Shown: positions 16,555 to 25,610 of the stretch, in pieces
How the letters are laid out: every line of letters starts with the position of its first letter
Position numbering within the stretch: position 1 is the stretch's first letter
NCBI RefSeq assembly: GCF_017912555.1
Contig: NZ_JAERSD010000015.1
Span: 1 to 64,000 of the forward strand
Source of the DNA: Bacillus sp. REN3
GTDB lineage: Bacteria; Bacillota; Bacilli; Bacillales; Cytobacillaceae
Direction of reading: 5' to 3'
DNA length: 64,000 nt
Program-made: the position numbers and the translations under genes
The notes under the pieces: model-generated
What the model saw: the letters and a program-made list of their open reading frames with translations, nothing else
Told to the model about the DNA's origin: nothing
Databases searched by the model: none

Positions 16555-18456
16555 ATGGCAAAATTAAAACCCTCTATGCGTCTCAAAGTGAATCGGGACA
16601 CTTTTTATCTCCCGGAGCCCGATAGCGGGGTTTATTTCCGAAACAATGCGTGTTCGTTCCGCATGAATGGCAATGGAATTGACCAGTGGGTGGAAAAGCT
16701 GCTGCCGATGTTCAACGGCGAGCACACTTTGGAAATGCTGACGGCTGGATTGCCCGTTGCCTATCAGGATCGGATATTCGAAATCGCGGAAGTCCTTTAT
16801 GGAAATGGGTTTGTTCGGGATGTCACCCAGGACGAACCGCACCAATTGCCGGAGCAGGTGCGCAAAGCCTATGCACCACAGATTGAGTTTGTCGACAGCC
16901 TCGCTGGATCTGGTGCGGCAAGGTTCGAAGCCTATCGCAATTCAAACGTGCTGGCTATAGGTTCAGGTCCTTTTTTAAATTCATTAGTTTCTTCGTTGTT
17001 CGAGTCTGGGTTGAAAAAGCTGCATGTGGCCATCACGGAAGACGGTCCAACCAACCGCGAGAGGATAGACTATATCCTCACCCATGTCCGAAAAACAGAC
17101 GCAGAAGCAGAGGTAATCGAGATGGAGCCGATGAAAAATGATTGGAAGAAGCTGATCCAGCCTTTTGATTCGGTCTTATTTGTGGCCCAGCACGGAAATT
17201 TGGCTGAAGTGAGGAAATTCCAAACCATTTGCGAAGAAGAAAAAATACATTTCATGCCGGCCGTATGCCTCGGGCATGTTGGTATAGCAGGACCGATCGT
17301 GAGTCCCGGCTCGGGTTCAAGCTGGGAGTCTGCATGGCGGCGACTTCATCGCCCCGCGTTGGTGAAAGACCGGCCTGCCCCCGCAGATTCCTTCATTCCA
17401 GGTGCGCTGCTGGCGAATGTCATGGTATTTGAATTGTTCAAAACAGTCACCGGTATAACAAAAAAAGACGAGCAAAATCGAATCTATCTTCTCGATGTCG
17501 AAACGCTCGAGGGAAGATGGCATTCCTTTGCACCCCATCCTTTAGAGACAGGGGCAGTAACCGCAAATCTGGTTGAGAACCTGGAAACACAGCTGCAGCA
17601 AGCCAGGGAAAAGGCGGAACCAGACAAACTGCTGCTGCGGTTCAGCCTGCTTACATCAAAGGAAACGGGGATTTTCCACGTATGGGATGAGGGGGATCTG
17701 AAGCAGCTGCCTTTAGCCCAGTGCAGGGTTCAGCCGGTAGACCCCTTATCCGATGGACCGGCTGAACTGCTTCCTGAAATCGTATGTTCTGGTATGACAC
17801 ATCAGGAAGTACGACGGGAAGCAGCCCTCGCAGGAATCGAAACCTATTCATCCAGGATCGCCACTTTGTTTGTTAAGGATTCAAATCGTTTTATCGGCAT
17901 CGGTGCCGGGGAGACATTGGCGGAATGTGTGGCCCGCGGACTCCAGCAATGCTTATCCCAAGAATTGGAATGCCTGCAGAAACCAGTCGTTACGAAAGTT
18001 CAAGTAGGAAGTCTGGAAGACGAGCGATCCCGTTTCTATCTGGATGCGCTGGCAACGATGGGAAAGGAGCCGGCGATCGGGTTCGGGGAAGATGTGAGCG
18101 GTTTTCCTGTAGTATGGGCAAGAACAGTGGATGGCTGGTTTGCTTCTGCTGGCTTGAACGCCACGTTGGCACTAAGGAACGTCTTGAAGAATGCCCTTGG
18201 CACGGCCCAGAACCAATCAGCGCCAGCACGGCCGTTTGATGATCCATTTATCAATTTCGATGAAAAAGAATTGCCGGTCGCCAATTTTCCCGCGTACGGG
18301 GAAAGCGCCAACTCAGAAACAATATCGGAAGCCATTGAAGTGTTAAAGAACCATCAGAAAAAGCTGGCTGTTTACGAGCTTAACATCGAGCCTGCTTTCA
18401 GACAGGAACTGGCAGGGGTGTTTGCGGTATTGCTGCGAGAGGAGGAATGGAATTGA
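16555..18456 (+). CDS. ThiF-like thiazole-containing bacteriocin maturation protein
   Basis: 633 aa. This matches the long ThiF/E1-like proteins found only in heterocycloanthracin-type loci. A Rossmann-type VLAIGSGPFLNSLVSSLFESG is near residue 130 and an N-terminal region resembles a peptide-recognition domain. The usual E1 catalytic features are not obvious, so it may present or bind the leader peptide rather than adenylate it. From about residue 400 it has CSGMTHQEVRREAALAGIETY, which resembles a block in YcaO proteins. AAGGAGG lies 7 bases before the ATG. It overlaps the next gene by 10 bases, so translational coupling is likely. Confidence 0.8.
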   Translation: MAKLKPSMRLKVNRDTFYLPEPDSGVYFRNNACSFRMNGNGIDQWVEKLLPMFNGEHTLEMLTAGLPVAYQDRIFEIAEVLYGNGFVRDVTQDEPHQLPEQVRKAYAPQIEFVDSLAGSGAARFEAYRNSNVLAIGSGPFLNSLVSSLFESGLKKLHVAITEDGPTNRERIDYILTHVRKTDAEAEVIEMEPMKNDWKKLIQPFDSVLFVAQHGNLAEVRKFQTICEEEKIHFMPAVCLGHVGIAGPIVSPGSGSSWESAWRRLHRPALVKDRPAPADSFIPGALLANVMVFELFKTVTGITKKDEQNRIYLLDVETLEGRWHSFAPHPLETGAVTANLVENLETQLQQAREKAEPDKLLLRFSLLTSKETGIFHVWDEGDLKQLPLAQCRVQPVDPLSDGPAELLPEIVCSGMTHQEVRREAALAGIETYSSRIATLFVKDSNRFIGIGAGETLAECVARGLQQCLSQELECLQKPVVTKVQVGSLEDERSRFYLDALATMGKEPAIGFGEDVSGFPVVWARTVDGWFASAGLNATLALRNVLKNALGTAQNQSAPARPFDDPFINFDEKELPVANFPAYGESANSETISEAIEVLKNHQKKLAVYELNIEPAFRQELAGVFAVLLREEEWN

Positions 18457-20399
18457 GTTCTTTCGTGGTGATAATAGGAGAAGGTATGCTGGCAAATCTC
18501 GTGGGTGAAAACTTATCAGCCCATTTCCCGGTCGCCCGGCAGGCCGATTTTGAAAAAGGGTTCCCGGTGAATGCGGAATTGGCCCTCGTACTGGATGACG
18601 CCTGGAATCCTGCGATCCACAAGCAGGCAGAAGAAGTGATGAGGCAGAAAGGCGTTGCGTGGCTCCGGGGATTCGTATCTTTTGGGGAAGGGGTCATCGG
18701 GCCGCTAGTCCAATCGGACACACCTGGATGCTCCCAATGTGCGGACCTTAGGTTGATTCTTGGGGGCCAGGAGCGGAAGGAAATGTATGAGGCGCGGAGC
18801 AAGCTTGCCGCGGAAGGAGGAAGGAAAAGCGACCCATGGGCCTCCAAAACGGGACTGTATCAGCTGGCAATCCTGATAGCGGAAGAAACAAAGACGATAA
18901 TAAATGGTGAACAGCCCCGGACGGCTGGGCACTTATGCCTGACTGATTTGAAGACACTGCAAAGCTCCTGGCACTCTTTCTTGCCGGATTCGCTGTGCAG
19001 GGTGTGCAGCCAAATACCGGATGATTCGCCTGGATTGGCTGAAATTTCGCTTGAGCCTAGCCCGAAAATCGGCCAGGGAAGTTTCCGCTGCACCTCACTG
19101 GATGACCTAAAAAAAAACCTGATGAAAGACTACCTGGATAACCGTACAGGGCTTTTTAACGGCAGAATGTATGACCCGGTCACGCCATTTGCCGATGCGA
19201 GTGTCAATCTTCCAATGTTTTCAGGGGATGAAGGAACAGCGGGAAGGACTGTATCCTATGCGGAAAGTGAATTGACGGCGATTCTCGAAGGCCTTGAAAG
19301 GCATTGCGGACTGGAACCCCGGGGCAAACGGACAGTGGTCCGCGATTGCTATCGAAACCTCGAAGGCCAGGCGCTCAATCCGTTTAAGGCAGGGGTACAT
19401 GCAGAAGAGCAATACGAAAAGCCCGGTTTTCCTTTTCAACCATTCAACCCTGAACAGCCAATTGACTGGGTCTGGGGCTACTCATTCCTGGAAGAGCGTC
19501 CTGTACTTGTTCCGGAGCTGCTTGCTTATTATAGCCTGGGTGATCGTTCCGAAGGTTTCGTGTATGAGACTTCCAATGGCTGCGCGCTTGGAGGGAGTTT
19601 GGAGGAGGCCATATTTTATGGAATCATGGAGGTAGTAGAACGGGACTCATTCCTGCTGACCTGGTATGCTGGACTGAGCCTGCCGCGGCTTGACCCGCTC
19701 TCAGCTGGGGATGGAGAACTGGCATTGATGATCGAAAGGATGCACGAAGTAGCCGGGTATGAGTTGCATCTGTACAATTCGACGATGGAGCACGGTATAC
19801 CAAGCATTTGGGCAATGGCGAAAAATAGGAAGGACCATGGATTGAATCTGATCTGCGCAGCGGGCGCCCACCTCGACCCGGTCAGGGCAGTGAAGAGTGC
19901 GGTTTACGAACTCGCCGGCATGATGGGAAGCCTTGACGAAAAGTTTGAAGCTAACAAGCAAGAGTATACGAGAATGCTTGACGATCCTGCTTTGGTCCGC
20001 CAGATGGATGACCATGGGATGCTTTATGGCTTGCCGCAGGCGGAAGAACGGCTTCATTTCCTGCTTGAGGACCATCGTCCAACGCAAACTTTCAGAGAAG
20101 CATTCAAGTGGAATACGGATCACTCGGACCTGACAGACGATTTACGGGATATCCTCAATGAATTCAGAATGCTGGGATTGGATGTGATCGTGGTAGACCA
20201 ATCAACGCCAGAAACAAGGAAAAATGGCTTGTTTTGTGTAAAAGTATTGATTCCCGGCATGCTGCCGATGACATTCGGCTACCACCTGACAAGGCTGACC
20301 GGGCTTGAAAGGGCACTGACTGTGCCGATGAAACTGGGGTATACCAAGCAGCCGTTGACGGCTGAACAGCTTAACCAGCATCCGCATCCGTTTCCTTAA
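18447..20399 (+). CDS. TOMM cyclodehydratase, fused C-domain and YcaO domain
   Basis: 650 aa. Residues about 1-200 are the ocin-type C domain with a zinc-binding pair of cysteine motifs (CSQC near 91 and CRVC near 189). Residues about 230-650 are the YcaO (D) domain: ESELTAILEGLERHCG near 272 and GSLEEAIFYGIMEVVERDSF near 384 carry the acidic residues for ATP and Mg. The protein ends HPHPFP, the proline-rich C-terminal tail that is important for YcaO catalysis. It uses ATP to convert Cys and Ser of the precursor core to azolines. It is translationally coupled on both sides, overlapping the ThiF-like gene and followed by the dehydrogenase 11 bases later. Confidence 0.9.
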   Translation: MELSSFVVIIGEGMLANLVGENLSAHFPVARQADFEKGFPVNAELALVLDDAWNPAIHKQAEEVMRQKGVAWLRGFVSFGEGVIGPLVQSDTPGCSQCADLRLILGGQERKEMYEARSKLAAEGGRKSDPWASKTGLYQLAILIAEETKTIINGEQPRTAGHLCLTDLKTLQSSWHSFLPDSLCRVCSQIPDDSPGLAEISLEPSPKIGQGSFRCTSLDDLKKNLMKDYLDNRTGLFNGRMYDPVTPFADASVNLPMFSGDEGTAGRTVSYAESELTAILEGLERHCGLEPRGKRTVVRDCYRNLEGQALNPFKAGVHAEEQYEKPGFPFQPFNPEQPIDWVWGYSFLEERPVLVPELLAYYSLGDRSEGFVYETSNGCALGGSLEEAIFYGIMEVVERDSFLLTWYAGLSLPRLDPLSAGDGELALMIERMHEVAGYELHLYNSTMEHGIPSIWAMAKNRKDHGLNLICAAGAHLDPVRAVKSAVYELAGMMGSLDEKFEANKQEYTRMLDDPALVRQMDDHGMLYGLPQAEERLHFLLEDHRPTQTFREAFKWNTDHSDLTDDLRDILNEFRMLGLDVIVVDQSTPETRKNGLFCVKVLIPGMLPMTFGYHLTRLTGLERALTVPMKLGYTKQPLTAEQLNQHPHPFP

Positions 20400-20410
20400 G
20401 GAGGTCAGAA

Positions 20411-21964
20411 ATGAATCTGGAAGCTTTTCTTCATGATCTTCAATTCGATATCGATCAGGCGAACGAGCCAAACTGGGAAACAGATTGGGAGGCCGCTCCG
20501 CTGCCATATAAGCTGTACAGGGATATGCCCGTCATCCCGCTAACTGGGGAAATCCCATTGACGCTGGCCGATGGCGGGCCGGCTGAACGGCCGGATAAGG
20601 ACAGAATCGGTCATTTTCTCTGGTACGTATATGGGATCACGCAAGTAAGCCACTCCTGGGAACAGGAGAGCTCTCCTGACGGATCTCCGCTGCACTCCTA
20701 CCGGCGGTTTGTTCCTTCCGGAGGGGCGCTGTATCCAAACGAACTGTATATATATTTGAAAATAGATGGCTTGCCACAAGGCATCTACCATTATCATGCA
20801 GCGCAGCATCAGCTCGTCCTGCTTCGGGAAGGAGATTTCGACCAAGATCTGGCGCAGGCCCTTGGCAATCGCTGCGATCTGCCATCATGCTTTGGCACAG
20901 TTTTCATCTCGACTCGTTTTTGGAAAAACTTTTTCAAATACAATAACTTTGCCTACCGGCTACAGGGGCTCGATACCGGGGGTGTGATTGGCCAGCTTCT
21001 TGAGACCTCTCATCGTTTTGGTTTCGAATCAGGGGTGTACTTCCAATTCATCGACGCTGCGGTCAATCACTTATTAGGTCTTGATCCACAACAGGAGAGT
21101 GTTTATTCAGTCATCCCGCTATCAGTCGAGGCGACAAATTGGTCCACCAGCCAAAGCGCCGTAGGAGCTGAGGATACCACCAGGAAAATAAAGCCAATCC
21201 ATCCCGGAGAATTTGACCGTTCCCCTAAAACCAAAGAGCATCCAATGCTGTCAGCAATGAATGAAGCATCGATGATGGAATCGCCAAGTTCTTTTCAAAA
21301 AATCAAGAGCAGGGCAGGTATTCCAAAGGAAGGACGGACTGCTGCTCTCCCTCCAGCCGGGTCCTTGGCATACGATCTCGCCAACGCGTGTAGAAACAGG
21401 TTTTCACCAGGCATGGACTTTGTTCTTGGCAAGGTAAGCAAGCAGCAATTGGCCCTTTTGCTCCAGCAATCTTTTTCATACAGGAATGACCTGGATGATC
21501 TTCCTTTTGGCAGCCGCTTCCCTCGCGTCCAAATTTACGGCTGTTTCCATAATATCGATGGACTGGCGGATGGTGCGTATGTGTATGATCCGACAGAGCG
21601 CGAATTGAGGCTGATCGAGCCAGGGGATTTCCGTCTCGATTTGCAGCATGGCCTGTCGATGGATAATGTCAATCTGCTGCAGGTCCCGATTTGCCTCCAT
21701 ATTGCCGGAAGCAGGGATTTTTACAAAAATGAATTAGGGTACAGAGGCTATCGCGTCCTGCAGATGGAAGCCGGGATTATGATGCAGAAGCTTCTGTTAG
21801 CAGCATCGGCTGTCGGGCTCGGAGGCCATCCCTTGCTCGGATTCGACGCAAAGGCAAGTGATGGCCTATACCAATTGGATTCAAGAGGCCAAACCAGCCT
21901 GATCCAGATTCCAATCGGGCATTACAGGCCGAAACCGTGGCTAAGAGGGAGTTTGCTGAGTTAA
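20411..21964 (+). CDS. SagB/ThcOx-type azoline dehydrogenase, tandem nitroreductase fold
   Basis: 517 aa, about twice the size of a simple SagB. Two nitroreductase-like halves are visible. Residues 1-250 include YRRFVPSGGALYPNELYIY and QGIYHYHAAQHQL; residues about 310-517 include PRVQIYGCFHNIDGLADGAYVY and MEAGIMMQKLLLAASAVGLG. FMN-dependent oxidation of azolines to azoles is the expected reaction. AAGGAGG lies just before the ATG. It is the last gene of the locus and is closed by a hairpin shared with the convergent endonuclease gene. No transporter, leader protease or immunity gene follows. Confidence 0.88.
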   Translation: MNLEAFLHDLQFDIDQANEPNWETDWEAAPLPYKLYRDMPVIPLTGEIPLTLADGGPAERPDKDRIGHFLWYVYGITQVSHSWEQESSPDGSPLHSYRRFVPSGGALYPNELYIYLKIDGLPQGIYHYHAAQHQLVLLREGDFDQDLAQALGNRCDLPSCFGTVFISTRFWKNFFKYNNFAYRLQGLDTGGVIGQLLETSHRFGFESGVYFQFIDAAVNHLLGLDPQQESVYSVIPLSVEATNWSTSQSAVGAEDTTRKIKPIHPGEFDRSPKTKEHPMLSAMNEASMMESPSSFQKIKSRAGIPKEGRTAALPPAGSLAYDLANACRNRFSPGMDFVLGKVSKQQLALLLQQSFSYRNDLDDLPFGSRFPRVQIYGCFHNIDGLADGAYVYDPTERELRLIEPGDFRLDLQHGLSMDNVNLLQVPICLHIAGSRDFYKNELGYRGYRVLQMEAGIMMQKLLLAASAVGLGGHPLLGFDAKASDGLYQLDSRGQTSLIQIPIGHYRPKPWLRGSLLS

Positions 21965-21976
21965 GGAAGGATCAAG

Positions 21977-22008
21977 GAAAGGAGCCGATTGCATACTCGG
22001 CTCCTTTC
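21977..22008. terminator. Bidirectional terminator between convergent genes
   Basis: GAAAGGAGCCGA (21977-21988) and TCGGCTCCTTTC (21997-22008) form a perfect 12-bp stem between the bacteriocin dehydrogenase gene and the minus-strand endonuclease gene. Its right end touches the last codon of the latter. Confidence 0.8.
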
Positions 22009-22948
22009 ATAATGGAAACCGGATCCTATGCGCGAGCTCAGGAAAGTCAATGAACGGATTGCGGTTTCCTTGGATATAGTAGATGGCCTGGTTGCGATGC
22101 TTTTCGTACAGGCTTGGCGGGAACTCGACAGCCCAGCGTTTGAGCAGGGGAACATCGATCCGGACACTGAATTCCCTTTTGATGGACCGCTGGTAACGCA
22201 GGAAAAAGTAAAGCATCGCCCGGGCGACTGTTCCTTTCCCATGCTCTGGTTCGAACAGGAAGCCTGTACTCACCCCACAATCATTTTTGACGGGTTCTTC
22301 ATCTTGTTCCGGATTGTAAAAGTCAAAGTCTGCATATGGATAATTGGAGCGGGCAATGTTACACTCCGGCTGGCAGATGAACAGATGGTGCAGATCACCC
22401 TTCATCGGTTCTGTGCCGCCAAACCACGATTGCGGTACGACATGCTCCGTATTCATCTTGAAACTTTCTTCAAATGCCTTCAGTTCGTTCAGTGAATCGA
22501 AACCATACAGCTGCACCCTGTGCGAAAGCTGCCTTAACTTATCGTATTTTTTCCGGATGGTTTCATCATCCTCAATGATCAATGCCTCAGGATCTTCTTT
22601 TTTTGATGAATAGATGCTTTTAGCCGACCCATCAGGATGCAAATCCACCCAGGTGTATAAATATAGGTCCTTGCTGAGGAAGTAAGGGATTTCATTCCGG
22701 TGGGTCCGATGGACGAGCGAATGGTATTTATAATAAAGCGCAAGACCCTCAAGTTCCGAACCTGCCGTTCCCCGGTAATATTCCTCCCGATCGGCCAAAT
22801 CAAGCTCCCCGTCATAATAGAGCTCTCGATTATCCTTGATTTTCCGGCGGTTCTCACGCAGAATCCTCAGCAGGTTCTTGATGTCCGAGGGATCGAGTTG
22901 ATGTTTCCATTGTGCTTTCTGCCATTTCTGTTTCTTCTTCTTGGACAT
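22007..22948 (-). CDS. Endonuclease I (EndA/BsnA-like) family protein
   Basis: 313 aa. The beta-beta-alpha-metal nuclease core is intact: TEHVVPQSWF near residue 169, then DLHHLFICQPECNIARSNYP near 184, matching the endonuclease I family (His general base, Asn metal ligand). There is no signal peptide; the N-terminus is instead very basic (SKKKKQKWQKAQWKHQ), so unlike B. subtilis secreted BsnA it is probably cytoplasmic. GGAGAG lies before the ATG. It is convergent with the bacteriocin locus and its role is unknown. Confidence 0.8.
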   Translation of the reverse strand: MSKKKKQKWQKAQWKHQLDPSDIKNLLRILRENRRKIKDNRELYYDGELDLADREEYYRGTAGSELEGLALYYKYHSLVHRTHRNEIPYFLSKDLYLYTWVDLHPDGSAKSIYSSKKEDPEALIIEDDETIRKKYDKLRQLSHRVQLYGFDSLNELKAFEESFKMNTEHVVPQSWFGGTEPMKGDLHHLFICQPECNIARSNYPYADFDFYNPEQDEEPVKNDCGVSTGFLFEPEHGKGTVARAMLYFFLRYQRSIKREFSVRIDVPLLKRWAVEFPPSLYEKHRNQAIYYIQGNRNPFIDFPELAHRIRFPL

Positions 22949-23068
22949 TCTGACACTCTCCAGTTGGTGAATGATATACTGGTTATTTTACCCTTTATAC
23001 CTGGGCAATGGAAGTGTAGAATGCCGCCTGTAAAAGAAGGGGAGCTCCCCGGATGGAGGGCTTCCGCT

Positions 23069-23608
23069 TTATTTCAGGAAATATCTTTTCCTTGGTTTCG
23101 CTGGATAAAAAACAACGGAAGGGCTTGTTATGTGAATATCAGGAAAGCCAGGAATGGAGCGGACTGCATCCGGATGGGAGAACTTGGCCAGGTCGACGAT
23201 CGAGAGCGCGCCTGTCGTACAGGATTCCACACAGGCAGGAAGCAGACCGGCATCCTGGCGCGGATAACACATCTGGCATTTGCTGACCTTCTGTGTTTCC
23301 GGATTGTATTGCGGTGCATGGTAAGGACAAGCAGTAAGGCATAATTGACAGCCTGAACAAAGGCTTTCGTCGATTTCGACAATCCCGTCCCTTCTTTTTG
23401 TGAAGGCCCGCTCCGGACAGACCCGGAAGCATTCGGGGCTGTCGCAGTGGAAGCAGGAGGCGGACAGGAACTGTCCGGTGCCTGTCCGTTTCACGCTCCT
23501 CCAGCGAATCGACGAAGGGGTCTGATTCTCGTTCCTGCACGCAATCTCGCACGCCTTGCAGCCTATACAATCATCTGCGTTGAAACTGAATCCCATTTGC
23601 TTAAACAT
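23069..23608 (-). CDS. 4Fe-4S electron-transfer subunit of a molybdopterin oxidoreductase
   Basis: 179 aa, DmsB/PhsB-type. Four cysteine clusters: CIGCKACEIAC near residue 15, CFHCDSPECFRVCP near 52, CSGCQLCLTACP near 84 and CQMCY plus CVESCTTGA near 112-130. It should relay electrons to the catalytic subunit encoded just upstream, whose last codons it overlaps by 8 bases. No membrane anchor gene follows, so the electron donor may be soluble. GGAGGGG lies before the ATG at 23608. Confidence 0.85.
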   Translation of the reverse strand: MFKQMGFSFNADDCIGCKACEIACRNENQTPSSIRWRSVKRTGTGQFLSASCFHCDSPECFRVCPERAFTKRRDGIVEIDESLCSGCQLCLTACPYHAPQYNPETQKVSKCQMCYPRQDAGLLPACVESCTTGALSIVDLAKFSHPDAVRSIPGFPDIHITSPSVVFYPAKPRKRYFLK

Positions 23609-25592
23609 TCTGTCCCCTCCATTTCCTCAAGCTGACCATACTGTCGTAAAAATAAGTACTAGTGTCCTTGTCGCGCCGTTCCTTTTGTTTTATCAGCTGG
23701 TTGATCGGATTATCTCCTGCCTGGCGGGCCAATACAAGGTTCCTGGGCAGGAAGGGATTGATCCTGGCGATCCCGGTTATGGTTCCATCGTGATTGAAAA
23801 GTTCTATCTTTTCTTGTTCCTTTATCCCATTCTCGAGGGCGGCGGCTTTCGAAATTTCGATGACGGACTCATTTTTTTCCTGATTCAGCCACGAAAGCCA
23901 CTCATATTGGGAATGGATCTTAAGCAAGGACTGGGGAGTGATCAATTTGTATTCATGTGACTCACCGCCGCTGTCCGAATCTTCCATGTCTCCAGGGGAA
24001 TAAAAACGGAAGCTATCCTCAAAATCAGAGAATACCGGGATGTCTTTTTTATGGATCGCTCCCTCATACAGGTCGTCCAGCTGCCTAATCCCGTACTGCT
24101 TCATCACTTCGGGTGTCAGTTCTTCCTTGATCCAGTCAATTGGTTCCTTTTCGAAAGGGAAATTGGAAAAGGAAGGGGCCAGCTCATTGAGCTTTCTTGT
24201 CAAATCCCTGGCAATTTGCAGGTCGCTTTTTGCTTCGTGATAAGGCGGGATGGCCCGCTGATTGATGGCCAGCCAATAATGCCAATAGCCAATGTTCAAA
24301 TCCTCCTCTTCAAAGTGGGTCGCAGCAGGGAGGACGAGGTCGGATTGCATCGCGGTCTTCGTTAAAAACAAATCAACCGTGACAATCAATTCCAACTGAT
24401 CGAAAAGCTTGTTCCAGGCATTCAGGTTTTGGTCCTGGGTAAAAATATTCCTTGACGCAATCCATAACAGTTTCAAAGGAGGGTCGGTAAACTGCAGGGC
24501 ATTGCTGGCATAATCACTGATATCGACGACCCTTGACTCGGGGATATCCGGGTGGGAAGGCCCCTTGAAATGGAAAAGATTCAAAGGGAAGTCGTCGACA
24601 TCAAAGTGCATATAGTAGAGTCCGCCATACTCGGATGTAAGGTTGCCAGTAAGTGCGGCAAGACTATTGATGGCTTCGATGCTGTCACTGCCGCGCCGAT
24701 TGCGCTGGATGCCGAGTCCGGCCCAGGTTGCCGCAGGCTTGTGGGAAGCGTAGAGTTCGCTGATTTCCAGCAGGGCTTCCATCACGATGCCGGTTTCTGC
24801 GCAAACTTCCTCCATCGTAAGCTCGGATTCAAGATAGTTCCTGTAGTCGATCCAGCCTTCAGATTGGATATCCTGAAGGTCCCGTTTCTGCTCGAACACA
24901 TATTTGGCGATTCCCAGGGCAAGCCACATATCGGATCCCGGCTTGATCTGAATATACAGATCCGCCTTTTGGGCAGTCTGCGTGAAAATCGGGTCGATCA
25001 CGACCAGTTTGGCGCCCTTGCGTCGTGCTTCATAGATGAATTTCATCTGGTGGACATTCGTGACGGCAGGATTGGCTCCCCAAAGGACAATGAGCTTCGC
25101 ATTGGCCATGTGTTCTGGTACCGAACTGAAATTCCCGCCAAAAGATCGTTCAATCGCATTCTTCCCTGACAATGCACATGGATTTCCGAATGGCTTCGTA
25201 TGCGGGCCGATGCTGTTGAACATCCCTTCCGTTGCATAATGCAAAATTCCGAGATTGCCAGAGTATTTATTGTAGCCTGAAGCAAGATTGGAGCCATAAC
25301 GCTTGTTCAGTTCAATCATTTTTTCGGCAATGATCGTATACGCTTCATCCCAGGAAATCCGCTTCCAGTTCCCGGATCCTCTTGGAGTTTGCAGCATAGG
25401 GTACTTCAATCTGTGCGGGCTGTACACGAATTGCGTCGAGGCATAGCCTTTTGCGCATAGCTTCCCCTTAGTATACCCATGGGAAGGGTCGCCGGTAACT
25501 TTCATCAGTCTCCCGTTTTTCACATGGGAAAGGATTCCGCAAGTTCCATAACAGTTCCTTGGACAAGTATTTCGATAGATTCCATCTTTCAT
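23601..25592 (-). CDS. Molybdopterin-dependent oxidoreductase, YyaE-like (cytoplasmic)
   Basis: 663 aa, DMSO reductase superfamily. An N-terminal [4Fe-4S] site, CPRNCYGTCGILSHVKNG then KGKLCAKGY, is at residues about 10-50. It is followed by the molybdopterin-binding blocks VLWGANPAVTN near 160 and VIDPIFTQTAQKAD near 188. The C-terminal dinucleotide-binding domain runs from about 545. GNPCALSGKN near 127 offers a Cys as Mo ligand. There is no Tat signal, so it works in the cytoplasm. The best family match I recall is B. subtilis YyaE, of unknown substrate. ATG at 25592 has AAGGTG six bases upstream; the GTG at 25601 is too near that site. It lies 18 bases after the PucR gene. Confidence 0.85.
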   Translation of the reverse strand: MKDGIYRNTCPRNCYGTCGILSHVKNGRLMKVTGDPSHGYTKGKLCAKGYASTQFVYSPHRLKYPMLQTPRGSGNWKRISWDEAYTIIAEKMIELNKRYGSNLASGYNKYSGNLGILHYATEGMFNSIGPHTKPFGNPCALSGKNAIERSFGGNFSSVPEHMANAKLIVLWGANPAVTNVHQMKFIYEARRKGAKLVVIDPIFTQTAQKADLYIQIKPGSDMWLALGIAKYVFEQKRDLQDIQSEGWIDYRNYLESELTMEEVCAETGIVMEALLEISELYASHKPAATWAGLGIQRNRRGSDSIEAINSLAALTGNLTSEYGGLYYMHFDVDDFPLNLFHFKGPSHPDIPESRVVDISDYASNALQFTDPPLKLLWIASRNIFTQDQNLNAWNKLFDQLELIVTVDLFLTKTAMQSDLVLPAATHFEEEDLNIGYWHYWLAINQRAIPPYHEAKSDLQIARDLTRKLNELAPSFSNFPFEKEPIDWIKEELTPEVMKQYGIRQLDDLYEGAIHKKDIPVFSDFEDSFRFYSPGDMEDSDSGGESHEYKLITPQSLLKIHSQYEWLSWLNQEKNESVIEISKAAALENGIKEQEKIELFNHDGTITGIARINPFLPRNLVLARQAGDNPINQLIKQKERRDKDTSTYFYDSMVSLRKWRGQNV

Positions 25593-25610
25593 CTTTAACA
25601 CCTTTTCTCA

